In this document: piece by piece, positions 9,120 through 16,909 of the stretch
Numbering within the stretch: the first letter of the stretch is position 1
How the letters are laid out: the number at the start of each line of letters is the position of its first letter
Source of the DNA: an uncultured Nitrosomonadales bacterium
GTDB lineage: Bacteria; Pseudomonadota; Gammaproteobacteria; Burkholderiales; Methylophilaceae
Assembly (NCBI GenBank): GCA_946481065.1
Contig: CAMLMA010000008.1
Span: forward strand, 1-31,395
Length of the DNA: 31,395 nucleotides
Direction of reading: 5' to 3'
Made by a program: the position numbers and the translations under genes
The notes under the pieces: generated by a model
What the model was told of the DNA's origin: nothing
The model's input: only the letters and a program-made list of their open reading frames with translations
Databases searched by the model: none

Positions 9120-10058
9120 TTGGCCAGCACACCCGCACATAAGAACCAGGCGTTACCCATCGGCTACCAGCTGCAGGACTACGAGATCCGCAAGGTCCTC
9201 AGCGCAGGCGGTTTCAGCTTCGTCTACATCGCCCGCGACGCCGACAAGAAAACCGTCGCCATCAAGGAATACCTGCCGACTTTCCTTGCCTTGCGCACGT
9301 CTGGCGCGCAAGTCCAGGTCTCTTCCGCCGAAGTCTCCAACAGCTTCCGCCATGGGCTCAAGTGCTTCTTCGAGGAAGGCCGCGCGCTGGCCAATATCGA
9401 CCACAAGAACATCGTGCGTGTACTCAATTTCTTCCGTGCCAACGACACGGTGTACATGGTCATGCAATACGAGCGTGGCAAGTCCTTGCAGGAATACATC
9501 CTGGCACAGGAGCAGCCGGTCTCGGAGAAATTCATCCGGCGCGTGTTCGGCGAGCTGCTCAACGGCTTGCGCGAGGTGCACACGCAGAAACTGCTGCACC
9601 TCGATATCAAGCCGGCCAATATCTATATCCGCATCGACGGTTCGCCCGTGTTGCTGGATTTCGGTTCGGCGCGCCAGACCCTGAGCGAGACCGAGAGCAA
9701 GCTACCACCGAGCTACACGCCCGGCTTCGCCTCGCCCGAACAGTATTACGACCGCAGCCTGCTCGGCCCCTGGAGCGACATCTACAGTGTCGGCGCCACC
9801 ATGTACGCCTGCCTGGTCAGGGCGGCGCCAGTGGCGGCGGATCAACGCCTGAAAAAGGACACGCTGGTGCCGGCGACCAAGCTCGGTAAGGAGGTCTACT
9901 CGAACAACCTGCTGGAACTGATCGACCGTTGCATGGCGCTCGACCATATGCAGCGCCCGCAGAGCATGTTCGCCCTGCAGAAAGCGCTGCTGGAGGATAT
10001 GCCGCTGCAGGACAAGAAGACCGGGCTCATGGACAAGATCAAGACCTATCTCAAATAG
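9120..10058 (+). CDS. Serine/threonine protein kinase (Hanks type)
   Basis: A single-domain cytosolic eukaryotic-like kinase of 312 residues. Catalytic features are in place: a Gly-rich loop SAGGFSFVY (28-36), VAIK with Lys49, Glu86 in FFEEGRAL, the loop HLDIKPAN with Asp162, Lys164 and Asn167, DFG at 180-182, SPEQY (205-209) and WSDIYSVG. The catalytic loop reads HLD instead of HRD, so it is a non-RD kinase that may not need activation-loop phosphorylation. There is no transmembrane or sensor domain. The only usable start in frame is a TTG at 9120, without a clear ribosome-binding site. A PP2C phosphatase follows 36 bp later and is its likely partner. Substrates are unknown. Confidence 0.93.
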   Translation: MASTPAHKNQALPIGYQLQDYEIRKVLSAGGFSFVYIARDADKKTVAIKEYLPTFLALRTSGAQVQVSSAEVSNSFRHGLKCFFEEGRALANIDHKNIVRVLNFFRANDTVYMVMQYERGKSLQEYILAQEQPVSEKFIRRVFGELLNGLREVHTQKLLHLDIKPANIYIRIDGSPVLLDFGSARQTLSETESKLPPSYTPGFASPEQYYDRSLLGPWSDIYSVGATMYACLVRAAPVAADQRLKKDTLVPATKLGKEVYSNNLLELIDRCMALDHMQRPQSMFALQKALLEDMPLQDKKTGLMDKIKTYLK

Positions 10059-10094
10059 GCTGATCGATGAACGGCAACGCATGAGAACCAGCGC

Positions 10095-11018
10095 ATGAAA
10101 TTCACCATCCATCAGGGCAGCCGCCAGGGCCCACGCCCCTACAACCAGGACCGTCTGGCCTATTCCTACAGCAAGGACGCCTTACTCATCGTGCTCGCCG
10201 ACGGCATGGGCGGCCATCGGCACGGCGAAGTCGCGGCCCAGCTCGCGGTGAAGACGCTGACCGATGCCTTTCAGGAAGAAGCCCAGCCCAAACTGAAGAA
10301 CCCGGGCGGATTTCTCCGGCACGCCATCCAGTACGTGCATGACGCCATCGGTGCCGTCACCGTCGCGCAGGACATGCTGGAAGCGCCGAGGACCACCATC
10401 GTCGCCGCCATCCTGCAGGATGATCACCTGTATTGCGCGCATGTCGGTGATTCGCGCCTGTATCATTTCCGCGAGGGCCGGCTCAAGTTCAAGACCGAGG
10501 ACCACTCGCTGGTTCAGGTCCTCTATAACCGCGGCCAGCTCGACAAGGACGACATGCTGACGCATCCCCAGCGACACAAGATCTACAACTGCCTGGGCGG
10601 CGACAAGCAACCCCAGATCGCATTGACGCAGACCGACGATCTGTTCGAAGGCGATACCTTGCTACTGTGCAGCGATGGGCTCTGGTCGGTGCTGGACGAT
10701 ACCGAGATCGCCGACATGTTGCATAGCGGCCTCGTCACCGAGACTGTGGCTGCACTGCTCGACGAGGCCGAACGGCGCAGCCAGGTCGAGGGCGACAACA
10801 TGAGCGCGATCGGTTTGCAGTGGGGTGATCCGCACCACCACCTGCTTGCGGTCTCCACCGTCACCATGCCGCTGAGCGCGACGACCACCATCATGAACCC
10901 GCTCACCCACCAGCCGGGCCAGGGCGAAGCGGCGGCCCCCGCTGACCTCACAGACGACGAGATCGAACACGCCATCGCCGAGATCCAGGCTGCGCTGAAG
11001 AAGTCTGCGCGCAACTGA
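10095..11018 (+). CDS. PP2C-family protein serine/threonine phosphatase
   Basis: Metal-dependent phosphatase of 307 residues. The PP2C motifs are complete: NQD (17-19), LADGMGG with Asp36, APRTTIVAA, VGDSRLY (118-123), EDHSLV, CSDGLW with Asp194, and EGDNMSAI with Asp234, together giving the metal-binding acidic set. Residues beyond about 245 are a low-complexity Thr/Ala/Pro-rich tail ending in a helix (DDEIEHAIAEIQAALKK), outside the catalytic fold. It is probably cotranscribed with the kinase upstream and expected to reverse its phosphorylation; that pairing is inference from position. The start is the ATG at 10095; no strong Shine-Dalgarno is seen. Confidence 0.94.
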   Translation: MKFTIHQGSRQGPRPYNQDRLAYSYSKDALLIVLADGMGGHRHGEVAAQLAVKTLTDAFQEEAQPKLKNPGGFLRHAIQYVHDAIGAVTVAQDMLEAPRTTIVAAILQDDHLYCAHVGDSRLYHFREGRLKFKTEDHSLVQVLYNRGQLDKDDMLTHPQRHKIYNCLGGDKQPQIALTQTDDLFEGDTLLLCSDGLWSVLDDTEIADMLHSGLVTETVAALLDEAERRSQVEGDNMSAIGLQWGDPHHHLLAVSTVTMPLSATTTIMNPLTHQPGQGEAAAPADLTDDEIEHAIAEIQAALKKSARN

Positions 11019-11050
11019 GCCTGGCTGTCAGGGTCGAATCGGCAATGGCT

Positions 11051-11056
11051 TATAAT
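11051..11056 (+). promoter_or_regulatory. Predicted -10 box of rph promoter
   Basis: A perfect TATAAT lies 28 bp upstream of the rph ATG, just after the PP2C stop. The best -35-like sequence, around CTGTCA at 11025-11030, is poorly matched and too far (20 bp). An independent promoter for rph-rdgB-hemW is likely. Confidence 0.6.
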
Positions 11057-11084
11057 GCCTTCTTCGAACATTCAGGAAATTGCC

Positions 11085-11801
11085 ATGCGTCCCAGTCACC
11101 GCGCCCCCAACGAACTCCGCACCGTCGAGATCATCCGTCATTACACCAAGCATGCCGAGGGCTCGGTCCTGGTGAAGTTCGGCGATACCCATGTGCTGTG
11201 CACGGCCAGCGTCGAAGAGAAGGTCCCGGGGTTCCTCAAGGGCAAGAACCAGGGCTGGGTCACCGCTGAATACGGCATGTTGCCGCGCTCGACCGGCAGC
11301 CGCATGGATCGCGAAGCCGCCCGCGGCAAGCAATCCGGCCGCACACAAGAGATCCAGCGCCTGATCGGGCGCAGCCTGCGTGCCATCATCAACCTGGAAA
11401 AGCTAGGCGAACGCAGCATCCAGATCGACTGTGACGTCATCCAGGCAGATGGCGGCACCCGCACGGCCAGCATCACCGGCGCTTATGTCGCGCTGCATGA
11501 TGCGGTCACGCTGCTGCTGAAGAAAGGCCTGATCACGGAATCGCCGCTGATCGACGCCGTCGCCGCAGTCTCGGTCGGCGTCTATCAGGGCCAGCCTGTG
11601 CTCGATCTCGATTACATCGAGGATTCCGACTGCGATACCGACATGAACGTGGTCATGACCGGCAACGGCGGTTTTGTCGAGATCCAGGGTACGGCAGAGG
11701 GCGAGCCGTTCGACCGCAAGGCCATGGACGCGATGCTCGACCTCGCCGCCGCCGGTATCCGCGAGCTCGTCGCCCAACAACGATCGGTGCTGGAGGGCTG
11801 A
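11085..11801 (+). CDS. rph: Ribonuclease PH
   Basis: Phosphate-dependent 3'-5' exoribonuclease that trims the 3' ends of tRNA precursors. With the ATG at 11085 the protein is 238 residues, the full wild-type length (unlike the truncated K-12 copy). It has [55 protein letters not shown], the [15 protein letters not shown] segment and [25 protein letters not shown] lies 8 nt before this ATG; the frame is open ten codons further to 11055, but that overlaps the promoter -10 box. The rdgB gene starts one base after its stop. Confidence 0.97.
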   Translation: MRPSHRAPNELRTVEIIRHYTKHAEGSVLVKFGDTHVLCTASVEEKVPGFLKGKNQGWVTAEYGMLPRSTGSRMDREAARGKQSGRTQEIQRLIGRSLRAIINLEKLGERSIQIDCDVIQADGGTRTASITGAYVALHDAVTLLLKKGLITESPLIDAVAAVSVGVYQGQPVLDLDYIEDSDCDTDMNVVMTGNGGFVEIQGTAEGEPFDRKAMDAMLDLAAAGIRELVAQQRSVLEG

Positions 11802-11802
11802 A

Positions 11803-12402
11803 GTGCTGCCATTCGACAAGCTCGTCATCGCCACCGGTAACGCCGGCAAGTTGCGCGAGATCCGGCAACTGCTGGCGCCACTGGCGGTCGAGGTGCTGCC
11901 GCAGTCGGATTTTGCCGTGCCCGAGGCCGAAGAGCCCTATTGCACCTTCATCGAGAACGCGCTGGCCAAGGCCCGCCACGCGAGCCTGCATACCGGCCTG
12001 CCAGCCCTGGCCGACGACTCCGGCATCTGTGTAGACGCCCTGCAGGGCGCGCCCGGAGTCTACTCCGCACGCTATGCAGGGGAACCGCGCTCCGATGCGC
12101 GCAACAACGAAAAGCTGCTGACGGCCATGACCGGGCACTCGAATCGGCATGCGCACTATTATTGCGTGATGGTACTGGTACGCCACGCCGAGGACCCGCA
12201 GCCGCTGATCGCCGAAGGCCTCTGGCAAGGCGAGATCATGACCGCCCCGCGCGGCGACGGCGGTTTCGGTTATGACCCGGTATTCCTCGATGCCAAGACC
12301 GAAAAGACCGGCGCCGAGCTGCCGCTGGAGATCAAGAACCGTATCAGCCACCGTGGTCAGGCGCTGACCAGGATGCTGCATATGCTGGAAAGGCTGCAAT
12401 GA
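11803..12402 (+). CDS. rdgB: XTP/dITP (non-canonical purine NTP) pyrophosphatase
   Basis: House-cleaning enzyme that hydrolyses dITP, dXTP and ITP to monophosphates, keeping deaminated purines out of nucleic acids. The 199 residues (E. coli 197) contain the N-terminal substrate motif ATGNAGKLREI, TFIENALAKARHAS, the catalytic ADDSGICVDAL, GVYSARYAG, GDGGFGYDPVF and SHRGQALTRM. The start is a GTG at 11803 one base past rph, preceded by GGAGGG at a 5-nt distance, which settles it; upstream reading frame to 11674 is a shadow of rph. Its TGA overlaps the ATG of the next gene. Confidence 0.96.
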   Translation: MLPFDKLVIATGNAGKLREIRQLLAPLAVEVLPQSDFAVPEAEEPYCTFIENALAKARHASLHTGLPALADDSGICVDALQGAPGVYSARYAGEPRSDARNNEKLLTAMTGHSNRHAHYYCVMVLVRHAEDPQPLIAEGLWQGEIMTAPRGDGGFGYDPVFLDAKTEKTGAELPLEIKNRISHRGQALTRMLHMLERLQ

Positions 12403-12617
12403 GCGATAACCAATGGCCTAAATGGCGACGCGACGACCAGTCGGTGGTCTCATGCACCGAAAAGGTCAAGGTCATGAAAGAGAACTTCGATGAGCTGAAA
12501 CAGATGGCCCAGGATGCCCTGGAAGACGGCTTGCTCATGGAAGTCTCCGAAGCGCAGATGCGCGAAGCCTTGCATCAGCTGGTGGATAAGCTGGTCAATC
12601 CCTACAACAAAAAATGA
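12399..12617 (+). CDS. Conserved-looking small protein of unknown function
   Basis: A 72-residue acidic/helical protein I cannot assign to a named family. It opens MSDNQWPKWRRDDQSVVSC with a WPKW element and a single Cys, followed by a long predicted helix (EKVKVMKENFDELKQMAQDALEDG), a second helix (SEAQMREALHQLVDKLV) and the tail NPYNKK. No signal peptide or membrane segment is seen. It is real on context: the ATG overlaps the rdgB stop (ATGA) and its own TGA overlaps the hemW ATG, so all three are likely translationally coupled. I have an impression of similar small proteins beside rdgB/hemW in other betaproteobacteria, but could not check. No function is proposed. Confidence 0.85.
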   Translation: MSDNQWPKWRRDDQSVVSCTEKVKVMKENFDELKQMAQDALEDGLLMEVSEAQMREALHQLVDKLVNPYNKK

Positions 12618-13813
12618 TCCCCATCATTCCGGTCGATGCTGCGCCTTCATCCGGGCAGGCAACACTTTCCGGGCTATCGACCCCACCGCCGCTCGCACTC
12701 TATATCCATATCCCCTGGTGCGTGCGCAAATGCCCGTATTGTGATTTCAATTCACATGAATCGCGTAGCGAGATCCCTGAACGTGCCTATGTCGATGCGC
12801 TGATCGCCGACCTTGAACAATCCGTCCCAAATATCTGGGGCCGCAAAGTGCGCAGCGTCTTCTTTGGCGGCGGCACCCCAAGCCTGTTCTCGCCTGATGC
12901 CATCGACCGCATCCTTAGCCAGGTGCGGGCGCTGGTGCCGCTGGAATATGAGGCAGAGATCACGCTCGAAGCCAATCCGGGCACAGTCGACGAATCACAT
13001 TTCAGGGGCTTTCGTGAGGCTGGCGTCAATCGCCTGTCGATCGGCATCCAGAGTTTCGATCCGCGCTACCTTACCGCCCTTGGCCGCATCCACGACGAAC
13101 GGCAGGCCTGCAGCGCAGCGGAACATGCGCTGGCGACCTTCGATCAGGTGAATCTCGACGTGATGTACGCCTTACCGCATCAATCGCTAGAGGACGCGCT
13201 AGCCGACGCTGAGACAGCCTGCGCACTCGGTCCGCAACACTTGTCGTTCTATCACCTGACGCTGGAGCCCAATACGCCGTTCCACCGAAGCCCACCCAGC
13301 CTGCCCGACGACGACACCAGTGCCGAGATGCAGGAGCGCATCGAACAGTTGCTCGCGTCGCATGGTTACCAGCATTACGAAACCTCGGCCTTCGCCAAGC
13401 CGGGCATGGCATGCCGACATAATCTCAACTATTGGCAGTTCGGCGATTACCTCGGTATCGGCGCGGGCGCGCACAGCAAGCTCAGCTACCACGACCGCAT
13501 CACGCGCGAGCGCCGGCACAAGCATCCCAATCATTACCTGGAAGGCGCTGGCAAGGGCCAGGCGGTGGCGGAAGTGTGGACCATCCCGACCGATGAACTG
13601 GGCTTTGAATTCATGATGAACGGGCTGCGACTGACTGGCGGTTTCGATATCGGCTTGTTCCAGCAACGCACCGGCAGAGCCATCGCCGAGATCGAGCCGG
13701 CGTTGAAGACCGCCAAGGCACGCGGCCTGATCGTCATCGAGGGCGACGCGATCAAACCCACCCTGCTCGGCCAACGTTTCCTCAATGAATTATTGCAGTT
13801 ATTCCTTCAGTAA
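12614..13813 (+). CDS. hemW: Radical SAM heme chaperone HemW
   Basis: Member of the HemN-like radical SAM family, now regarded as a heme chaperone instead of a coproporphyrinogen oxidase. In 399 residues it shows LALYIHIPWCVRKCPYCDFNSH with the 4Fe-4S cysteines C36, C40 and C43, FFGGGTPSLF, ITLEANPGTV, NRLSIGIQSFDPRYL and CRHNLNYWQFGDYLGIGAGAHSK, containing the HNxxYW heme-binding signature. The first about 24 residues are extra relative to E. coli HemW; the ATG at 12614 overlaps the preceding stop and is preferred. The rdgB-orf-hemW grouping resembles the rdgB-hemW pairing of E. coli (yggV-yggW). Confidence 0.95.
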   Translation: MIPIIPVDAAPSSGQATLSGLSTPPPLALYIHIPWCVRKCPYCDFNSHESRSEIPERAYVDALIADLEQSVPNIWGRKVRSVFFGGGTPSLFSPDAIDRILSQVRALVPLEYEAEITLEANPGTVDESHFRGFREAGVNRLSIGIQSFDPRYLTALGRIHDERQACSAAEHALATFDQVNLDVMYALPHQSLEDALADAETACALGPQHLSFYHLTLEPNTPFHRSPPSLPDDDTSAEMQERIEQLLASHGYQHYETSAFAKPGMACRHNLNYWQFGDYLGIGAGAHSKLSYHDRITRERRHKHPNHYLEGAGKGQAVAEVWTIPTDELGFEFMMNGLRLTGGFDIGLFQQRTGRAIAEIEPALKTAKARGLIVIEGDAIKPTLLGQRFLNELLQLFLQ

Positions 13814-13847
13814 CCCGCAGGGTAGCAAGCGCTAACTATCGCGGGTT
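13812..13847. terminator. Weak hairpin between convergent hemW and fimV-like genes
   Basis: AACCCGC (13812-13818) pairs with GCGGGTT (13841-13847), with a short TAGC/GCTA stem inside. It spans the 18-bp gap and the stop codon of the minus-strand gene. U tracts are only 2-3 nt, so it is at best a weak bidirectional terminator. Confidence 0.35.
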
Positions 13848-15427
13848 TCCAGGATGGAGATCAGCAACGCGATCTCCTTCGCCACTTCGATGCTGAAACC
13901 GGCGCGCTCGCCTTCCCGGTTGTCCTTGATCAGCGCTTCCAGGTAATCCCTGGATTCCGGGTTAGGCCACATCGATTGCAACTGGTCGATGATGTGCGGG
14001 AACTCTTCGAGCGTGGTCGCCACCACCATCGCGATCTGCTTTTGCTCCCATTGCGGCGCCATCACATTGAACGCAAGATGGAAGCGCTTCGCCAGCTCGG
14101 TGAATGCCTCCTGTTTATCCAGCGTACGGTAGAGGTCCAGCAGGTAGACCCAGGGTTGCAGCGAGGATCTGGGTTGTTCGTCGAGATGCTGGCGCAGCAG
14201 GCTGATGGCTTCATTGATGCGATCCATACTGACCAGGATGCGCGCCTCATCGACCACCGAATCGAACTCCTCGACCGACAGCACGCCCATGTCGTCTGCC
14301 ACATGGAATGGCTGCTGGGTATTGAAGAAACCGCTCTCATCGGCGCTGAACGTGTTCTTGCGCAAACCGTCCAGTTGCTCGTCGGTCGCCTCGGTGATCT
14401 TTTTCGCCAGCTGCTTGCGTAGCCAGCGCCAGGCGAACAGCGCCAGGATCAGACCGAGTACCAGCATGGCGAACTGCATCAGCAAGCCTTTAAGGTCATC
14501 ATCGCCCCAGTAGCTGGCAGATAGGGGGGCTGAATCCTGTGGCCGTGAAGTCGATGGCTGCGAGATTGCTGGCTTTGAGATTGCTGGTTGGGGCGATGTG
14601 GCGGGCGCGGATAACGGCTTGATGGCCGTGACAGCCTTTGCGGGTGACGCGACAGCCGCCGCTGATGTGCTTGGATCCGGCAGGGCGGACGGCGCCAGCG
14701 TGACTGGGGTCGAGTCTGGGGTCGAGACTGGCGGCGTAGCAGGTGCCGGCAGCGAGGACTGCGCTGCAGGCTGACGCTCGGGCGTGGGCATATCCTGGCC
14801 GGCCGTGCTTGCTGTGTCGGTTGCGCGCTGGTCCAGCATCGCCGCCATCTTCAACTGTAGTTCTGCCAACCTGGCGTTGAGTTTCTGCAGGTTATCCTTG
14901 AGCGCGCGATTGCGCTGGCTCAGGCTTTCATACTCCGCTTCCATCTGCGGTGTCACCATCACGCTACCTGCCTCCGCGATCTGATAACTCATGCGCAGCT
15001 TATCCGGGCGCGGCGTCGACGCACGCTTAAAGCCTTTGGCCTGGCGTGACAGGGCCTTGATATCCGGGATAACGATCACGGCAGCTTGAGCGAATGGCGT
15101 CGCCGGGTCGAGCGTCGGCGCCATGGCCGCGCTGAGGGCGCGGGTCCGGTCGGCGAAACGTCGCTGCATCGCCTTGTCGCCAGGATAGAACAAAGCCGCC
15201 AGCTGGTTCACGCTCTCGCCCGGCAGCATGGGCCAGACCATGGTCTCGGCCGTGTCGGCTGTCGTGTCGAGATCGGGCTCCGCCCATCCTTGCGTAGCCA
15301 GCCAGCCAGTCGCAGCGAGCATGGCCAGCCACGACAGATAGACAGAAAAAACCCGGCCGCGGCCGGATCTTCGGAGGGATGTGATAAAGCGGCCAACGCT
15401 GCCTGAGCCGGAACGTTGGCCTGCCAA
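13832..15427 (-). CDS. FimV/HubP-like membrane protein with LysM-like and TPR-type C-terminal domains
   Basis: About 531 residues. An N-terminal hydrophobic stretch (YLSWLAMLAATGWLATQGWA) looks like a signal peptide cleaved before EPD. Next come a degenerate LysM-like region (LPGESVNQLAALFYPG to VIVIPD), a coiled coil (LSQRNRALKDNLQKLNARLAE), a long Pro/Ser/Thr/Ala linker with short repeats, one membrane segment (LLMQFAMLVLGLILALFAW), and a cytoplasmic acidic TPR-like domain (DEARILVSMDRINEAISLLRQHL). This order is that of FimV/HubP polar hub proteins, which act in pilus assembly and polar targeting. The start is probably a TTG at 15427 behind GGGAG, 1 bp after argH; an ATG at 15325 would cut into the signal peptide. 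The function is inferred from architecture only. Confidence 0.75.
   Translation of the reverse strand: MAGQRSGSGSVGRFITSLRRSGRGRVFSVYLSWLAMLAATGWLATQGWAEPDLDTTADTAETMVWPMLPGESVNQLAALFYPGDKAMQRRFADRTRALSAAMAPTLDPATPFAQAAVIVIPDIKALSRQAKGFKRASTPRPDKLRMSYQIAEAGSVMVTPQMEAEYESLSQRNRALKDNLQKLNARLAELQLKMAAMLDQRATDTASTAGQDMPTPERQPAAQSSLPAPATPPVSTPDSTPVTLAPSALPDPSTSAAAVASPAKAVTAIKPLSAPATSPQPAISKPAISQPSTSRPQDSAPLSASYWGDDDLKGLLMQFAMLVLGLILALFAWRWLRKQLAKKITEATDEQLDGLRKNTFSADESGFFNTQQPFHVADDMGVLSVEEFDSVVDEARILVSMDRINEAISLLRQHLDEQPRSSLQPWVYLLDLYRTLDKQEAFTELAKRFHLAFNVMAPQWEQKQIAMVVATTLEEFPHIIDQLQSMWPNPESRDYLEALIKDNREGERAGFSIEVAKEIALLISILETRDS
14562..14587 (-). repeat. 15-bp tandem repeat in linker-coding DNA
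   Basis: GAGATTGCTGG occurs at 14562-14572 and 14577-14587, a period of 15 bp or five codons, encoding the repeated KPAIS/QPAIS-like units in the Pro-rich linker of the FimV-like protein. Confidence 0.7.
14704..14726 (-). repeat. 12-bp tandem repeat in linker-coding DNA
   Basis: CTGGGGTCGAG is present at 14704-14714 and 14716-14726 (period 12 bp, four codons), encoding STPDSTPV-type repeats in the same linker. In-frame slippage here would change linker length without a frameshift. Confidence 0.7.
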
Positions 15428-15428
15428 G

Positions 15429-16820
15429 TTAATGCGCTCCCAGTATTTTTCGCGCCCGTCCGATCGCCTGCCTGACTTGGGTCGGCGCAGTGCCGCCGAT
15501 ATGGTCACGGCTCGCCAGTGAGCCTTCGAGCGTCAGCACGTCGAACACGTCGGCCGCGATCTGGCTACTGAACTTCTGCAATTCGGCAAGCGCCAGGTCG
15601 GACAAGTCACAACCCTTGTCGGCGGCGTGACGCACCGCGAGCGCGACCACTTCATGGGCGTCACGGAACGGCATCCCTTTCTTCACCAGGTAATCCGCGA
15701 GATCGGTGGCCGTGGCGAAGCCTTCGGTCGCGGCTGCACGCATGGCCGCCTTGTCGACCTTGATGCCGGTCAGCATGTCGGCATAGATCTCCAGCGTCAC
15801 CAGCAAGGTGTCGGCGGTATCGAACAAGGGCTCCTTGTCTTCCTGGTTATCCTTGTTATAGGCCAACGGTTGCGATTTCATCAGCGTCAGCAAGGCCATC
15901 AGATGGCCAGTGACACGCCCCGTCTTGCCGCGCACCAGTTCCGGCACGTCCGGGTTCTTCTTCTGCGGCATGATGGAGGAACCGGTGCAGAAGCGGTCGG
16001 CGATGTCGATAAAGCCGAAACGGGGGCTCGACCAGAGGATCAGCTCTTCCGAGAGTCGTGACAGATGGGTCATGACCAGTGCCGCGGCGGCCGTGAATTC
16101 GATGGCGAAATCACGGTCGGAGACCGCGTCCAGGGAATTCTCGCAAACGCCATCGAACCCCAGTGCCTTGGCGACCATTTGCCGATCGATCGGGTAGCTG
16201 GTGCCGGCCAGCGCGGCTGCGCCCAAAGGCAAACGGTTGATACGCTTGCGCGCGTCCGCGAACCGGGCAGCATCGCGTTGCAGCATCTCGAAGTAGGCCA
16301 GCAGATGATGGCCGAAGGTCACGGGTTGCGCCACCTGCAGGTGCGTGAAACCCGGCATGGCGGTATCGGCGTGCTGTTCGGCAAGGTCGACGATGGCGCT
16401 CTGCAGCTTGTGGACGCGAGCGATCACGTCATCCACGGTCGCGCGCAGCCACAGGCGGACGTCGGTCGCCACCTGATCATTGCGCGAGCGGCCGGTATGC
16501 AGGCGCTTGCCCGCGTCGCCGATCTTGTCGGTGAGGCGTTTCTCGATATTCAGGTGCACGTCTTCCAGATCCAGCGACCATTCGAACGTGCCGCTACGGA
16601 TCTCGTTGCGGATCTCGGTCAGGCCATGCTCGATGGCTTGTACGTCATCCATGCTGATGATGCCTTGTGCGCCCAGCATGCGCGCGTGCGCCAGCGAGCC
16701 TTCGATATCGTATTCGGCCAGTCGCTGGTCGAAACTTACCGACGCCGTGTAGCGCTTGACCAGTTCGGCGACCGGCTCGTTAAAACGCCCAGACCAGGTT
16801 TTAGGTTTTTCTGCTTTCAA
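15429..16820 (-). CDS. argH: Argininosuccinate lyase
   Basis: Last step of arginine synthesis: splits argininosuccinate to arginine and fumarate. The 463-residue protein shows [43 protein letters not shown] (108-120), the catalytic His160 in [11 protein letters not shown], and the superfamily signature [12 protein letters not shown] (280-291) with its catalytic Ser. The length is normal. The only start in frame near the N-terminus is a TTG at 16820 with a poor ribosome-binding site. It is divergent from algZ, and the argH-algZ-algR-hem order matches the Pseudomonas arrangement. The FimV-like gene follows 1 bp after its stop region and is likely cotranscribed. Confidence 0.96.
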   Translation of the reverse strand: MKAEKPKTWSGRFNEPVAELVKRYTASVSFDQRLAEYDIEGSLAHARMLGAQGIISMDDVQAIEHGLTEIRNEIRSGTFEWSLDLEDVHLNIEKRLTDKIGDAGKRLHTGRSRNDQVATDVRLWLRATVDDVIARVHKLQSAIVDLAEQHADTAMPGFTHLQVAQPVTFGHHLLAYFEMLQRDAARFADARKRINRLPLGAAALAGTSYPIDRQMVAKALGFDGVCENSLDAVSDRDFAIEFTAAAALVMTHLSRLSEELILWSSPRFGFIDIADRFCTGSSIMPQKKNPDVPELVRGKTGRVTGHLMALLTLMKSQPLAYNKDNQEDKEPLFDTADTLLVTLEIYADMLTGIKVDKAAMRAAATEGFATATDLADYLVKKGMPFRDAHEVVALAVRHAADKGCDLSDLALAELQKFSSQIAADVFDVLTLEGSLASRDHIGGTAPTQVRQAIGRARKILGAH

Positions 16821-16909
16821 TTTTATGGCTTTACTTATCTTTTGTTCTGAAAAATGATTAATAATAATATACTTATATGATTAGTATAAAGCAAAACTCC
16901 AACATTCCC
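16821..16909. promoter_or_regulatory. AT-rich divergent promoter region of argH and algZ
   Basis: This 89-bp stretch is strikingly AT-rich against about 60% GC around it. On the plus strand TTGTTC (16842-16847), 17 bp and TAATAT (16865-16870) form a fair sigma-70 promoter with a start near 16877. TATACT (16868-16873) and AGTATA (16883-16888) are an inverted repeat, so each strand carries a TATACT -10-like box and divergent overlapping promoters are plausible. A regulator site could be hidden here, but none is recognised. Confidence 0.55.

Noticed and set aside
9120..11018. A defence or toxin-antitoxin system built on the kinase/phosphatase pair
   Set aside because: There are no effector, nuclease or mobile-element genes; the flanking genes are all housekeeping and base composition matches the neighbours.
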